Shown: piece after piece, positions 50,112 to 59,927 of the stretch
How the letters are laid out: each line of letters begins with the position of its first letter
How positions within the stretch are numbered: the first letter of the stretch is position 1
Assembly: GCA_947500295.1 (NCBI GenBank)
Contig: CANMRM010000001.1
Location: forward strand, 310,001 to 374,000
Direction: 5' to 3'
Origin: an uncultured Kordiimonas sp.
GTDB taxonomy: Bacteria; Pseudomonadota; Alphaproteobacteria; Sphingomonadales; Kordiimonadaceae
Length of the DNA: 64,000 nucleotides
The notes under the pieces: model-generated
The model's database searches: none
Told to the model about the DNA's origin: nothing
What the model saw: the letters and a program-made list of their open reading frames with translations, nothing else
Position numbers and translations under genes: made by a program

Positions 50112-51899
50112 TTAATACATACCCTCGAGCTCGTCCTTATATACCTCTTTGACCACATGGCGCCGAAGCTTCAGGCTCGGCGTCATTTGGGCATTTTCGA
50201 TGGTGAAAGCCTCTTTTGCGAGAGTGAACTTTCGTACTTTTTCGATGTTGGACAGGCGCTTGTTGATGCGGGCAACAGCTGCATCGATCGCTTTTCGCAG
50301 GTCATTGTCGTCATATAGTTTTTCAAGGCGAGCGGCAGATTTTCCGTTCTCTTTTGCCCATCCGACCAGCCAGTCTGAATCAGGCACGATCAGCGCAACC
50401 ATATGAGGGCGCTTGTCGCCGTATATCATTGCTTGCGCAATCTCATCTTCCAGAGCCAGAAGCCCTTCAACACGCTGGGGCGAGACATTGTCGCCCTTGT
50501 CATTGACAATGATATCCTTTTTTCTGTCGGTGATTTCCAGATAACCGTCGTCGTCGAAATGCCCGATGTCGCCAGTGTGCAGCCAACCGTCTTTGATGGT
50601 TTCTTCGGTGGCCTTCTGGTTGCGCCAGTAACCCTTCATTACGAGTTCGCCTTTTAGCAGGATCTCCCCGTCGTCTGCGATTTTTGCCTCTGTTTTGTCG
50701 AACAGGGTGCCAACGGTGTGCATTTTAGGGGCCCAGGGGGGATTAACCGATACCACCGGTCCGGATTCGGTTTGGCCATAACCCTGCATGAGCGGTAGTC
50801 CAAGAGAGGCGAAGAAATAGCCGACATCGGGTGAAAGCGGCGCACCGCCGGAAACCAGAGCCTTCAGTCTTCCGCCAAATTGTTTCCTTACCTTTTTGCG
50901 CACCGTCCGATTGAGAAACCAGTCTTCCAGTTTTTCAAAAAGAGACAATGGCTCCCGGTCGCGCTGCACTTTGAAGCCCAGCGCTAGCGCCCGGTCAAAC
51001 AGTTTGGCCTTCAGCCCGCCATCAGCTTGAACGCCCCGGGTAATGCGCGTCCTCAACATCTCAAACAGCCTTGGCACAACCACCATCACCGTTGGGCGAG
51101 CTTCCGCCATGTTGGTTGCCAGCTTTTCAATGCTTTCTGCGTACCAGATTTCGGCGCCGATGGTCAGCGGCCAACAAAGCCCGGTCGTATGTTCGTAGGC
51201 GTGACTCAATGGCAGGAAGGAAAGAAACGCATTGTTTTTCAAGCCCAGTGGCTCGATCACTGTAGAAGCGCCCTCTGCATTGTGCAGCAAAGACCCATGA
51301 TGAAGCATCACACCTTTTGGCGCGCCTCCGGTGCCGCTTGTATAGATGATACAGGCAATGTCATCGCGGGAGACACCTGCACAATTCTCGCGGAAGCCTT
51401 CGATATCCGTGGGCTGATCGGCGAGAACCTTGTCCCACTCATATACCGTCACATTCAGCTGCTGTTCGATCGAGACCCGCTCCATCACAATGGCATGCTG
51501 CAATTCATCGCACTGATGCGCTGCCCTCAGGAAAGTACGTGCCAGGTTTTTGGTTGAGACGATAGCTGCTTTCGCGCCGCTGTTCTCAATGATGTGCAGG
51601 TGGTCGCGTACCGTGTTTGTTGTGTAGGTGGGTACTGACACAGCGCCAATCGCCATAATGGCAAAATCGGCGACCATCCACTCCGGCCGGTTTTCGCTTA
51701 CGATGACCACCCGGTCACCCTTATCAATACCCATTGCGCGCAATGCGGCGCCCAGGCGTGTTATTTTTTCCGCGACCTCGGTCCAGGTTTCGGACTGCCA
51801 CGTCTCCTTGTTTTTTGAAAAAAGCAGGGGCTTGTCGCGAAGTGCAACCGCCTGTTCAAAAAACATCTGAGTCAGGCTGTTCCATTGTTTGATTGCCAT
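50112..51899 (-). CDS. Long-chain acyl-CoA synthetase (AMP-forming), FAA1/FadD15-like
   Basis: A 595-residue protein. The ATG at 51899 follows GGGAGAGAG; a GTG two codons earlier is possible. Motifs: phosphate loop IYTSGTGGAPKGVMLHHGSL, LMQGYGQTESGPVVSVNPPW, WLHTGDIGHFDDDGYLEITD, hinge RKKDIIVNDKGDNVSPQRVE, and the C-terminal catalytic Lys in MTPSLKLRRHVVKEVY. The long insertions and size of ~600 residues place it with FAA1-like long-chain ligases rather than the ~510-residue enzyme at 11274. It activates fatty acids for degradation or lipid synthesis. It is a single gene, divergent from the PAS_5-like gene. Confidence 0.92.
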   Translation of the reverse strand: MAIKQWNSLTQMFFEQAVALRDKPLLFSKNKETWQSETWTEVAEKITRLGAALRAMGIDKGDRVVIVSENRPEWMVADFAIMAIGAVSVPTYTTNTVRDHLHIIENSGAKAAIVSTKNLARTFLRAAHQCDELQHAIVMERVSIEQQLNVTVYEWDKVLADQPTDIEGFRENCAGVSRDDIACIIYTSGTGGAPKGVMLHHGSLLHNAEGASTVIEPLGLKNNAFLSFLPLSHAYEHTTGLCWPLTIGAEIWYAESIEKLATNMAEARPTVMVVVPRLFEMLRTRITRGVQADGGLKAKLFDRALALGFKVQRDREPLSLFEKLEDWFLNRTVRKKVRKQFGGRLKALVSGGAPLSPDVGYFFASLGLPLMQGYGQTESGPVVSVNPPWAPKMHTVGTLFDKTEAKIADDGEILLKGELVMKGYWRNQKATEETIKDGWLHTGDIGHFDDDGYLEITDRKKDIIVNDKGDNVSPQRVEGLLALEDEIAQAMIYGDKRPHMVALIVPDSDWLVGWAKENGKSAARLEKLYDDNDLRKAIDAAVARINKRLSNIEKVRKFTLAKEAFTIENAQMTPSLKLRRHVVKEVYKDELEGMY

Positions 51900-52152
51900 G
51901 CGCACTCTCTCCCTTGAGGTGAGCCCGCCGGCCCAGCCTTACGTCAGTAGACTTCCCTTGATGAAAATTGCCCCTGAAACCCTGCGAGTCAAGAGTGAGC
52001 ACCTGCTTTTCACGTTAACTTTTTATCCATAATAAAGTTGTCTAATTGGGTCCGAATGCGCTTGCGAGTGTAATTGGCCGGTGCCATAGTCGGCGCGAGA
52101 GAGCCAGCACCCCGCGAAGTAGGAAGTCGGGGAAAAGCGTTGTAGTTCAGCC

Positions 52153-53352
52153 ATGAGCAGTGACGACCAATCCATAAAAGGCCCTGTGCCAAAAGCAGAC
52201 ACGTTCCTTGAGCGTGCCCAAGACGACTTTGTTCTGCATGGTCGTATTGACAGGCCTGCACTTGGTGCGAAAAAGCAGGAACGTCGGCTCCATTTGCGTG
52301 CTTTCGACTATTGGCACGCATTGCATGGTGGCAAACCGATGCCCTCGTTCGCGGATCTGACAGCAGAGGGGTTGCTGCCCTTCAAACGCAACTGCTTGTT
52401 ACTGGAATTTCTTGATGGAGACATCACTGTCCGGTTCTGTGGTACAGAATTGGCTCCCTTGCTCGGGTGTGTTTTGAAAACCGGGGCGCCTCTCTCGGAT
52501 GCCAAAATCACAGGGTTTTCTGGTGCACTGGAAGACAGGCTTCGGTCACCAAGCGGCCGTCAGGAAGCCGCAGAATTTGAATTTGTCGACGATCCTGTTG
52601 AATGCCGGGGAATTTTGCTGCCCTTCAGCGCGCGGGGCCAGGCTGCCGAATTCATGATGATTGTCGTCAACCACCGGCAACGTAGTATCGGCGTGGACGA
52701 ACGGGAGAAAATCTCTCTTGAGGAACCGGATACAGCTGATGCAGGGGATGATGAAACCTTTGTCCGGTTGGCAGCAGCTTGCAGACGGGCAGGGAACACG
52801 GTTGTGCATCCCGGCGCCAACACACGTGAAGGGCTATATCAAGCGCTCGCAGAAGCCTACCGGTTTCACATTGAAGCGTCCCGTGACCCGGCCGCTTACC
52901 GGCGTTATTTGCGGCAACATAATATGAGGCAACAACGGCGAGCGCCGTTTACACCGGCATTAAAACTTACATTTGGCGGCACGTACGAAAAAACACGCCT
53001 GACCGAGTATGCCGCTGCCTTGTCTTATGCGGCGCGTCATGAAGTGGGTCCGGACAATCTTTCAAACTTTTTGCAGCATGAACCGGGCGGCATAAAGGGC
53101 TGTGTTGCCCGGGAACGGGCCCACCGTCGCGGCGAAAAGCCCGGCAAGGATACAGGAACACGAGAGTCGGTTGTTCGAAAAGCGCGACGTCTTCCGCCAG
53201 TATCTTTGGATGCGTTGACCTTTGAAAATGAATTTAGTCTCGTGCTTGTTCGTGCGGACGATAATGGCGAAAAATCGATTATTTCTATGGTCGATGCGTC
53301 GGACCATATGATGGAGCGCGCTCTCAATCGCGCTCTTAAACAAGAGGATTAA
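52153..53352 (+). CDS. PAS_5-like domain protein upstream of glutamate dehydrogenase
   Basis: A 399-residue soluble protein. The N-terminal half matches the PAS_5 pattern: AFDYWHALHGGKPMPSFADL, CLLLEFLDGDITVRFCGTEL, APLLGCVLKTGAPLS and FSARGQAAEFMMIVVNHRQR. The C-terminal half is basic and low in recognised motifs, apart from a predicted helical stretch YQALAEAYRFHIEASRDPAA and the closing FENEFSLVLVRADDNGEKSI. No DNA-binding domain is clear. It ends 46 bases before the NAD-glutamate dehydrogenase gene on the same strand. Regulation or sensing linked to nitrogen metabolism is a guess from position. The Shine-Dalgarno sequence is poor. The 253-base gap before it shows no other gene. Confidence 0.65.
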   Translation: MSSDDQSIKGPVPKADTFLERAQDDFVLHGRIDRPALGAKKQERRLHLRAFDYWHALHGGKPMPSFADLTAEGLLPFKRNCLLLEFLDGDITVRFCGTELAPLLGCVLKTGAPLSDAKITGFSGALEDRLRSPSGRQEAAEFEFVDDPVECRGILLPFSARGQAAEFMMIVVNHRQRSIGVDEREKISLEEPDTADAGDDETFVRLAAACRRAGNTVVHPGANTREGLYQALAEAYRFHIEASRDPAAYRRYLRQHNMRQQRRAPFTPALKLTFGGTYEKTRLTEYAAALSYAARHEVGPDNLSNFLQHEPGGIKGCVARERAHRRGEKPGKDTGTRESVVRKARRLPPVSLDALTFENEFSLVLVRADDNGEKSIISMVDASDHMMERALNRALKQED

Positions 53353-53398
53353 CACCGGTGCTGATGTCAACACACGGGTACTTAAACAGGGGCATATT

Positions 53399-56300
53399 GT
53401 GAGCACAAACTCCATCTGCGATCATCTGCAAAAAGAGTTCGCCGCTATGGCAAACAAAGTGTCAAAGGGTGCGACTGTAAAAGAGGTGCAGGCGTTTCTG
53501 GGCGACTTGTTCTGCACAGACGCTCCCGATGATTTGCTGACCAGAGAGCCCGATGAATTGTTTGCCGCAGGGCATGCAATGTGGAAAGCGTCGGCAACCC
53601 GAAAAGCTGGCCAGTCTGTGGTCGAGGTTTTTGGGCCTCGAGGTACCGAGGCTGCGGGGCCCAACAAGACACGGCATACAGCAATTATCATCATCAACGA
53701 TGATATGCCGTTTCTGGTAGATTCGATTACGGGCTGCCTGTCAGCCACCATGCATTACCGCATTCACATGATGCACCATCCCATTATGGATGTGCCTCGC
53801 GACTCAGGCGGCAAACGCAGCAGTGGCAAGGGCACGCAGCGCGTTCGTGAAAGCATGATGTATGTTGAGGTTGACGCTCAATCTGATCAGCTGGCGCTCG
53901 CGGAACTAAAGGAAACGCTTGAGAAAACCCTGGTAGATGTCAGAGATGCCGTCACGGATTGGAGAGCAATGCTCGCCAAGATAGACGAAACTGTTGCGTC
54001 ACTGACCGTAAACCCACCCCCTATTGCCGCCTCCGAGGTTGATGAAACTATCCAGTTTCTGCGCTGGCTCGGCGCGGACCATTTCACGTTCCTTGGGTTT
54101 CGGGAATACCGGTTTGACGGCAACCCTGCCACGTTTGACTTCAGTCAGGTAGATGGGTCTGCGCTCGGCATTTTGCGAGACCCTGACAGGTATGTGTTGC
54201 GGGACAAGGATGGTCTTACGCCGATGTCGCCTGAAATCAGGCATTTCCTGACCCGGCCCGAGCCCTTGATCATTACCAAGGCAAACGTGAAATCGACTGT
54301 GCATCGTCCGTCGCATCTTGATTACATTGGTGTGAAGATATTTGACGCCGAGGGCAACGCGATCGGTGAGCGTCGGTTTGTCGGACTGTTCACGTCGTTG
54401 TCCTATAGCCAGTTCGCTCATGACGTACCGCTTGTAAGAGGCAAGGTTGCCAATATCCAGAAACGGGCGAAGCTCGGTCATCAGTCGTTTGCCGGCAAGG
54501 CACTCACGCACATTCTAGAGAACTTTCCACGTGACGAGCTCTTTCAGGTCAGTGAAGACTGGCTTTTTGAAACAGTGCTTGGTGTTTTGCAACTGACGGA
54601 ACGCCCCCGTCCTCGCGCTTTTATCAGACCTGACCAGTTTGAACGTTTTGTATCAGCTCTCATCTATGTCCCGCGCGAAAATTATCACTCGGGACTGCGG
54701 ACCGCGATTACCGATATTTTGTGTACAGCCTACAATGGAGAAATGTCAGTCTATTACGCCAAGCTTAGCGAAGAACCGCTCGCACGTTGGCACTTCATCA
54801 TTCGTACGAAGCCCGGTGATGTGCCCAAGGTGGAAGAAGAAGACATTCAGCAGCAAATCATTGAAGCGACACAAGGGTGGGAGGACCGCTTGCAGTTGTC
54901 GCTTATCAACCATCTTGGTGAAGAAAAAGGCAACAAGTTCCACCATGTCTACAAAAGCCGCTTTACCACGGCTTACCGGGAGTTTTTCTCGCCAGCACAG
55001 GCAGCTTACGATGTCATCAAGCTGGAAGAAATCGATGGTGATGATGATTTACGGGTCGACTTCTACAACCACCTGAGTGACGGAGAGAACCGTTTCAGGT
55101 TGAAGATCTATCATGGCTCCCAGCTTATTGCGCTTTCCAGCTGCATGCCGATCCTCGAGAATATGGGATTCCGCGTTCTGTCGGAGCACTCATTTAAAAT
55201 GGGCGCTCATACCAGCAGTTACATTCACGATTTTTCACTGGAGTGCGGTGCCACGGACTGCGTGCAGGTGAAAGAAGTAAAACCGCTTGTGGAAGATCTG
55301 TTTGTTGGCGTGTGGAACGGGGCGGTCGAAAACGATGGCTTCAACAAGCTTGTGCTCACGTCGGCCATGACCTGGAGCGAAATCCTGGTGCTGCGGGCGT
55401 ACGGAAAATACCTGCGTCAGCTGGGTATTGGTTACACGCCGGATTACATCGCGGATACGATGGTGGAACATGCATCTGTTAGTCGGATGCTATATGACCT
55501 GTTTGCAGCGCAATTTGATCCTGCCTTCAAGGGAAACAGAGACACTGAAGCAGACAAGCACAAGTCAGCAATTGCCCGGGCGCTGGAGAAGGTAAGAAGC
55601 CTTGACCACGACCGCATCTTGCGTGCCTATGTCAACGTTATTTCCGCCACCTTACGATCCAACTATTATCAGGACGGCGTTGTAGACCGGGTGGATGAGC
55701 GGGCGCTGGCGTTCAAGATCAGGTCGCGCGAGGTTGAGGAAGCACCTTTGCCGCGTCCGTTCGCCGAAATCTGGGTGTATTCACCGCAAGTTGAAGGCGT
55801 GCATCTGCGCGGCGGTCCGATTGCCCGGGGGGGCTTGCGTTGGTCGGACCGGCGCGAGGATTTCCGCACCGAAGTTCTGGGCCTTGTGAAAGCACAGCAA
55901 GTCAAAAATGCGGTGATCGTCCCGCAGGGGTCGAAAGGCGGTTTCTATCCCAAGCAACTTCCGACGGGCGGGGACCGTGATGCGTTCATGAAGGAGGGAA
56001 TTGCGTCCTATCGGTCGTTTATTACCAGCCTTCTTTCGCTGACTGACAACCTGAAAGGGGGCAAGACCATTGCACCCAAGCAAATAGTGCGTCGGGACGG
56101 CAATGATCCCTACCTTGTAGTGGCGGCCGACAAGGGCACCGCAACTTTCTCCGACATTTCAAACGGTATTTCTGAGGGGCGGGGATTCTGGCTCGGGGAT
56201 GCATTTGCGTCCGGTGGGTCGGCAGGTTACGACCACAAAAAAATGGGCATCACCGCAAAAGGCGCATGGGTTAGTGTCCAGCGGTTGTTTCGAGAGCGCG

Positions 56301-58219
56301 GCGTAGACGTGCAAAAGGACGAGTTTACCGTCATCGGCGTTGGCGATATGGCGGGCGACGTGTTTGGAAACGGCATGCTGCTCTCCAAAAAAATCCGCCT
56401 GCAGGCAGCGTTCAACCATATGCATATTTTCATCGACCCGAACCCGGGCGACACTGGAAAAGCCTGGAAGGAGCGCAAGCGACTTTTCGAAAAGCCGGGT
56501 TCGACGTGGGCGGACTATGACCAAAAGCTCATTTCGAAAGGTGGCGGCATTTTCTCCCGCGCCGACAAGTCGATCAAACTTACGGCTGAAATCAAGGCTT
56601 GGCTCGACATTGAAGAGTCGAGCTTGCCGCCGACCGAGCTCATCAACCGCATATTGAAAGCGCAAGCTGACCTTCTGTGGTTTGGTGGCATCGGCACCTA
56701 TGTTCGGGCTACGGATGAAACTGACCAACAGGCAGGCGACCGCGCCAATGACGCGCTGCGGGTAACAGCGCAAGAACTCAATGTGACCGTTGTCGGCGAA
56801 GGGGGTAACCTTGGCATGACTCAAAAGGCGCGCATTGAGTTTGCCAAGCTCGGGGGGCGCCTCAATACCGACTTTATCGACAATTCTGCCGGGGTCGATT
56901 GCTCAGACAAAGAAGTGAACATCAAGATTCTTCTGACCGATGCGATCGCCAAAGGGTCGCTGCAGGCAGAAGACCGCAACCAGCTTCTGGAAGACATGAC
57001 AGACGAAGTTTCGGAAATCGTGCTGTCTGACAACTATCTTCAAACGCAGGCGATTTCTCTGGCGGAAGCGGCGGCTGTCAGTTCGCGTCACTATCATTTG
57101 GGCCTTATCAAAGCACTGGAACGGGATGGCGGCCTGGATCGTGAAATCGAATTTTTACCTTCTGATGAGGGCTTTTCAGAGCTTGCCGCTAACGAGCAGG
57201 GCCTGACAAGACCTGAAATATCCACCCTGATGGCCTACGCAAAGATGTCGTTGTTTGACACAGTGATCAAAAGTGACCTGATCGATGACCCGATGATGCA
57301 GCCTGAGCTTGAATGGGGATTTCCGAGCGTATTGAGAGAGCGATTTGCCAATGAGCTGTCAGCACACCAGTTGCGCCGGGAGATTATCGCAACAGTACTT
57401 GCTAACGAGGTGGTGAACTGGGCAGGCCTGACCTTTGTCTATGAAGTTAAGGAGGAAACCGGTCTTGCTGTAGGAGACATCGTTGCGGCCTTTGTTGTGG
57501 TGCGAGAGGTGTTTGGCCTGCAGAAGCAGTGGGATGCCATCAACGCGCTCGACTATAAAGTGTCTGCGGGCACCCAGTATGATATGCACCAGTCCGTATC
57601 TGACAGCCTCAAAGCGCAGGTTTTGTGGATGCTCAGAAATCTCGAGCAGCCGTTTAACGTCAGTGACCTGGTGGAGCGCTTCAAGGGGCCGTTTGAAAAA
57701 TTGTTTGGCATAAAACAGAGCGTGCTGAGCAAACCGGCGCAAGCAGCCTTTGTTGATCGCCGCGATGGTTTGAAAGCTGCGGGTGTCGGCCATGATCTGG
57801 CAACATTTGTGGCAGCGTTTGAGGTTCTTGCTTCCGGCCCTGATATCATCATGGTTGCCGAAGAGTGCGGCAAGACTGTCGACTATGTCGCTGGGGTTCA
57901 TTTTGCCCTTGGCGACCTGTTGCACTTTGATTGGTTGCGCCAGCGGGCAGACCGCATAGCACTTGACGACCACTGGGAAATGCTGGCGACACGTTCAATC
58001 CTTGAAGACCTTGCCGACCAGCAACGGCAACTGGTGCATCAGGTTTGTGCAACTGCTGGCAAGAAGACGGTCAGGCAGGCGGTATCAGCGTGGGAGAAAG
58101 ACCGGGCAACCACTCTTATTCGGTCTGAGCGGTTGGCAGAGGACTTACAGTCATCGGGTACGCTGAGCGTTGCCAAGCTCAGCTTTGCGGCGCGCCATCT
58201 GCGGTCGATTTTGCGGTAG
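53399..58219 (+). CDS. NAD-dependent glutamate dehydrogenase, 180-kDa type
   Basis: A 1606-residue enzyme, the usual length of the large bacterial family (L-GDH180). The GTG start has AGGGG upstream. A long N-terminal region (~1-700) with ACT-like regulatory modules precedes the catalytic core. GGPIARGGLRWSDRREDF (~805-822) and AVIVPQGSKGGFYPKQ carry the substrate-binding lysines, and VIGVGDMAGDVFGNGML (~978) is the NAD-binding loop. A C-terminal ~400-residue helical region follows. It converts glutamate and NAD+ to 2-oxoglutarate, ammonia and NADH, feeding amino-acid carbon into the TCA cycle. It is often allosterically controlled by amino acids. The neighbouring PAS_5-like gene may be cotranscribed. 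Confidence 0.97.
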   Translation: MSTNSICDHLQKEFAAMANKVSKGATVKEVQAFLGDLFCTDAPDDLLTREPDELFAAGHAMWKASATRKAGQSVVEVFGPRGTEAAGPNKTRHTAIIIINDDMPFLVDSITGCLSATMHYRIHMMHHPIMDVPRDSGGKRSSGKGTQRVRESMMYVEVDAQSDQLALAELKETLEKTLVDVRDAVTDWRAMLAKIDETVASLTVNPPPIAASEVDETIQFLRWLGADHFTFLGFREYRFDGNPATFDFSQVDGSALGILRDPDRYVLRDKDGLTPMSPEIRHFLTRPEPLIITKANVKSTVHRPSHLDYIGVKIFDAEGNAIGERRFVGLFTSLSYSQFAHDVPLVRGKVANIQKRAKLGHQSFAGKALTHILENFPRDELFQVSEDWLFETVLGVLQLTERPRPRAFIRPDQFERFVSALIYVPRENYHSGLRTAITDILCTAYNGEMSVYYAKLSEEPLARWHFIIRTKPGDVPKVEEEDIQQQIIEATQGWEDRLQLSLINHLGEEKGNKFHHVYKSRFTTAYREFFSPAQAAYDVIKLEEIDGDDDLRVDFYNHLSDGENRFRLKIYHGSQLIALSSCMPILENMGFRVLSEHSFKMGAHTSSYIHDFSLECGATDCVQVKEVKPLVEDLFVGVWNGAVENDGFNKLVLTSAMTWSEILVLRAYGKYLRQLGIGYTPDYIADTMVEHASVSRMLYDLFAAQFDPAFKGNRDTEADKHKSAIARALEKVRSLDHDRILRAYVNVISATLRSNYYQDGVVDRVDERALAFKIRSREVEEAPLPRPFAEIWVYSPQVEGVHLRGGPIARGGLRWSDRREDFRTEVLGLVKAQQVKNAVIVPQGSKGGFYPKQLPTGGDRDAFMKEGIASYRSFITSLLSLTDNLKGGKTIAPKQIVRRDGNDPYLVVAADKGTATFSDISNGISEGRGFWLGDAFASGGSAGYDHKKMGITAKGAWVSVQRLFRERGVDVQKDEFTVIGVGDMAGDVFGNGMLLSKKIRLQAAFNHMHIFIDPNPGDTGKAWKERKRLFEKPGSTWADYDQKLISKGGGIFSRADKSIKLTAEIKAWLDIEESSLPPTELINRILKAQADLLWFGGIGTYVRATDETDQQAGDRANDALRVTAQELNVTVVGEGGNLGMTQKARIEFAKLGGRLNTDFIDNSAGVDCSDKEVNIKILLTDAIAKGSLQAEDRNQLLEDMTDEVSEIVLSDNYLQTQAISLAEAAAVSSRHYHLGLIKALERDGGLDREIEFLPSDEGFSELAANEQGLTRPEISTLMAYAKMSLFDTVIKSDLIDDPMMQPELEWGFPSVLRERFANELSAHQLRREIIATVLANEVVNWAGLTFVYEVKEETGLAVGDIVAAFVVVREVFGLQKQWDAINALDYKVSAGTQYDMHQSVSDSLKAQVLWMLRNLEQPFNVSDLVERFKGPFEKLFGIKQSVLSKPAQAAFVDRRDGLKAAGVGHDLATFVAAFEVLASGPDIIMVAEECGKTVDYVAGVHFALGDLLHFDWLRQRADRIALDDHWEMLATRSILEDLADQQRQLVHQVCATAGKKTVRQAVSAWEKDRATTLIRSERLAEDLQSSGTLSVAKLSFAARHLRSILR

Positions 58220-58240
58220 TGGAAAACAGGAAACCAGCGC

Positions 58241-58849
58241 ATGAGTGAGCCAAAGAAAAAATGGCTGGATAGAGACAATGTCAATCTTATGGTGGCAGTT
58301 TGCGCCGTGTTGATTTCTGCAGCTTCTTTCTATGCCACTTATGTGCAGTCGACGGCTGCAGAACGTCAGGTAAAGGCGGAAACCTGGCCGTATTTGCAGT
58401 TGGCGTCGGGCAACTATGACATCGAGGCACGGGAGCTGAAGCTCTACATGAATTTGCAGAATGCGGGTGTCGGGCCAGCGCACCTCAAAACATTCCGGCT
58501 GTTCTATGAAGACGCTGAAGTGCGCAGTATCAATCAGGTACTGCCTTTATGCTGCTTGGCTGAAAACGAGTCTCCACTTGATGAAAACGGACGCATCAGA
58601 GCAAAGTTCAACAATATTGTGACCGGCAACCCGGCACCAAGCATCATTCCTGCTGGCGAAGAGAATCTGGTCTATTCGATCCTCAAAACCGATGCAAATC
58701 AGGAGCTCTGGGAACTGCTTGACGTTGAACGGTTCAAGCTCAAAGCTAAAGGCTGTTATTGCTCTCTCCTTGATGAATGTTTTGAAACCGACTTCGAGAG
58801 CGAGCCTGTTGAGGTCGCCTTATGTCCGGCGCCTACACGCAGTAACTAG
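58241..58849 (+). CDS. Hypothetical protein with one N-terminal membrane helix
   Basis: A 202-residue protein with AGGAAA before its ATG, 21 bases after the glutamate dehydrogenase stop. A short basic start (SEPKKKWLDRDNVN) precedes one membrane helix (LMVAVCAVLISAASFYATYV). The rest, about 165 residues, is a soluble domain with beta-like stretches (ELKLYMNLQNAGVGPAHLKT) resembling the sandwich-like outer domain of many small anchored proteins of unknown role. A Cys-rich patch (LPLCCLAENES, KGCYCSLLDECFE) is notable and could form disulfides or bind metal. It overlaps the convergent hydroquinone-reductase stop by four bases. Confidence 0.6.
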   Translation: MSEPKKKWLDRDNVNLMVAVCAVLISAASFYATYVQSTAAERQVKAETWPYLQLASGNYDIEARELKLYMNLQNAGVGPAHLKTFRLFYEDAEVRSINQVLPLCCLAENESPLDENGRIRAKFNNIVTGNPAPSIIPAGEENLVYSILKTDANQELWELLDVERFKLKAKGCYCSLLDECFETDFESEPVEVALCPAPTRSN

Positions 58850-59829
58850 GCCGCCAGTTCTGCCCTCTTGTGGGGTTCGCTGAGATCGATGAACGGCCCA
58901 ACCGGCACAATGCCCGTTGGGTTGATGCTTTTGTGGCTGGCGTAATAGTGGGTCTTGATATGATGCATATGAACCGTCTCTGCTACTCCCGAAAGCTGAT
59001 ATATGTCCCGTGTGTAAGCCCACAGATTTGGATAGTCGACAAGGCGGCGGATATTGCATTTGAAGTGCCCGACATAAACAGGATCAAAACGTACCAGCGT
59101 CGTGAATAAGCGAATATCGGCTTCGGTGAGCTTGTCACCCATCAGGTAGCGTTTCGTCGATAGCTGTTCTTCGAGCCAGTCCAGCGTATCGAACAACGGT
59201 GTGACTGCTTCCTCGTAGGCGCTTTGGCTTGTTGCGAAGCCGGATTTGTATACGCCGTTATTGACCGCGTGATACACACGCTCATTAACCGCCTCAATCT
59301 TCTCGCGATGAGGCTTGGGAAAATAGTCACCGGGTTTCGCACCAATGGTGTCAAAAGCACTGTTGAGCATGCGAATAATATCTGCAGACTCGTTGCTGAC
59401 AATCGCATTCAGCTTCTTGTCCCAGAGCACAGGAACGGTCACACGGCCAGTATAGGTTGGGTCAGCCCTTGTGTAGACCTGATGCAAAAATATATTGCCG
59501 AACAGCTGATCCCCACTGCTGCCGTCGGTTTGGTCGAACGTCCAGCCGTTTTCCAGCATGGTCATGCCAACAACAGAGACGCTGACCAAATCTTCAAGGC
59601 CTTTGAGCGTGCGCATGACAAGCGTGCGATGCGCCCACGGGCATGCGTAGGATACATACAGGTGATACCGTCCGGCCTCTGCTGCATAACCACCAGAGCC
59701 AGTTGGTCCGGGACGGCCGTCACTTGTAACCCAGTTTCTGAACTGGCTTTCCGACCTGACAAACTTACCGCCGGAAGACTTGGTGTCATACCACTGGTCA
59801 ACCCATTTTCCGTCTACAAGTAATCCCAT
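58846..59829 (-). CDS. Glutathionyl-hydroquinone reductase (Xi-class GST)
   Basis: A 327-residue protein with GGAGAAG before the ATG. The Xi-class signature is YACPWAHRTL with catalytic Cys63, followed by SVVGMTMLENGWTFD and VPVLWDKKLNAIVSNESADI in the thioredoxin-like domain. The helical C-terminal domain includes LMGDKLTEADIRLFTTLVRF and ends DLSEPHKRAELAA. It reduces glutathionyl-hydroquinones to hydroquinones, releasing glutathione, and helps clear quinones formed in aromatic metabolism or stress. The family is near-universal in aerobic Proteobacteria. Confidence 0.95.
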   Translation of the reverse strand: MGLLVDGKWVDQWYDTKSSGGKFVRSESQFRNWVTSDGRPGPTGSGGYAAEAGRYHLYVSYACPWAHRTLVMRTLKGLEDLVSVSVVGMTMLENGWTFDQTDGSSGDQLFGNIFLHQVYTRADPTYTGRVTVPVLWDKKLNAIVSNESADIIRMLNSAFDTIGAKPGDYFPKPHREKIEAVNERVYHAVNNGVYKSGFATSQSAYEEAVTPLFDTLDWLEEQLSTKRYLMGDKLTEADIRLFTTLVRFDPVYVGHFKCNIRRLVDYPNLWAYTRDIYQLSGVAETVHMHHIKTHYYASHKSINPTGIVPVGPFIDLSEPHKRAELAA

Positions 59830-59927
59830 TTGGCTTCTCCAATCATTGGCACTGACCAGAAATAGCCCTTGATGATCACCGGAAGTAGTGGAACAGAAAG
59901 CAAGCCTGTGTTGCTTGAGAGCGAACG

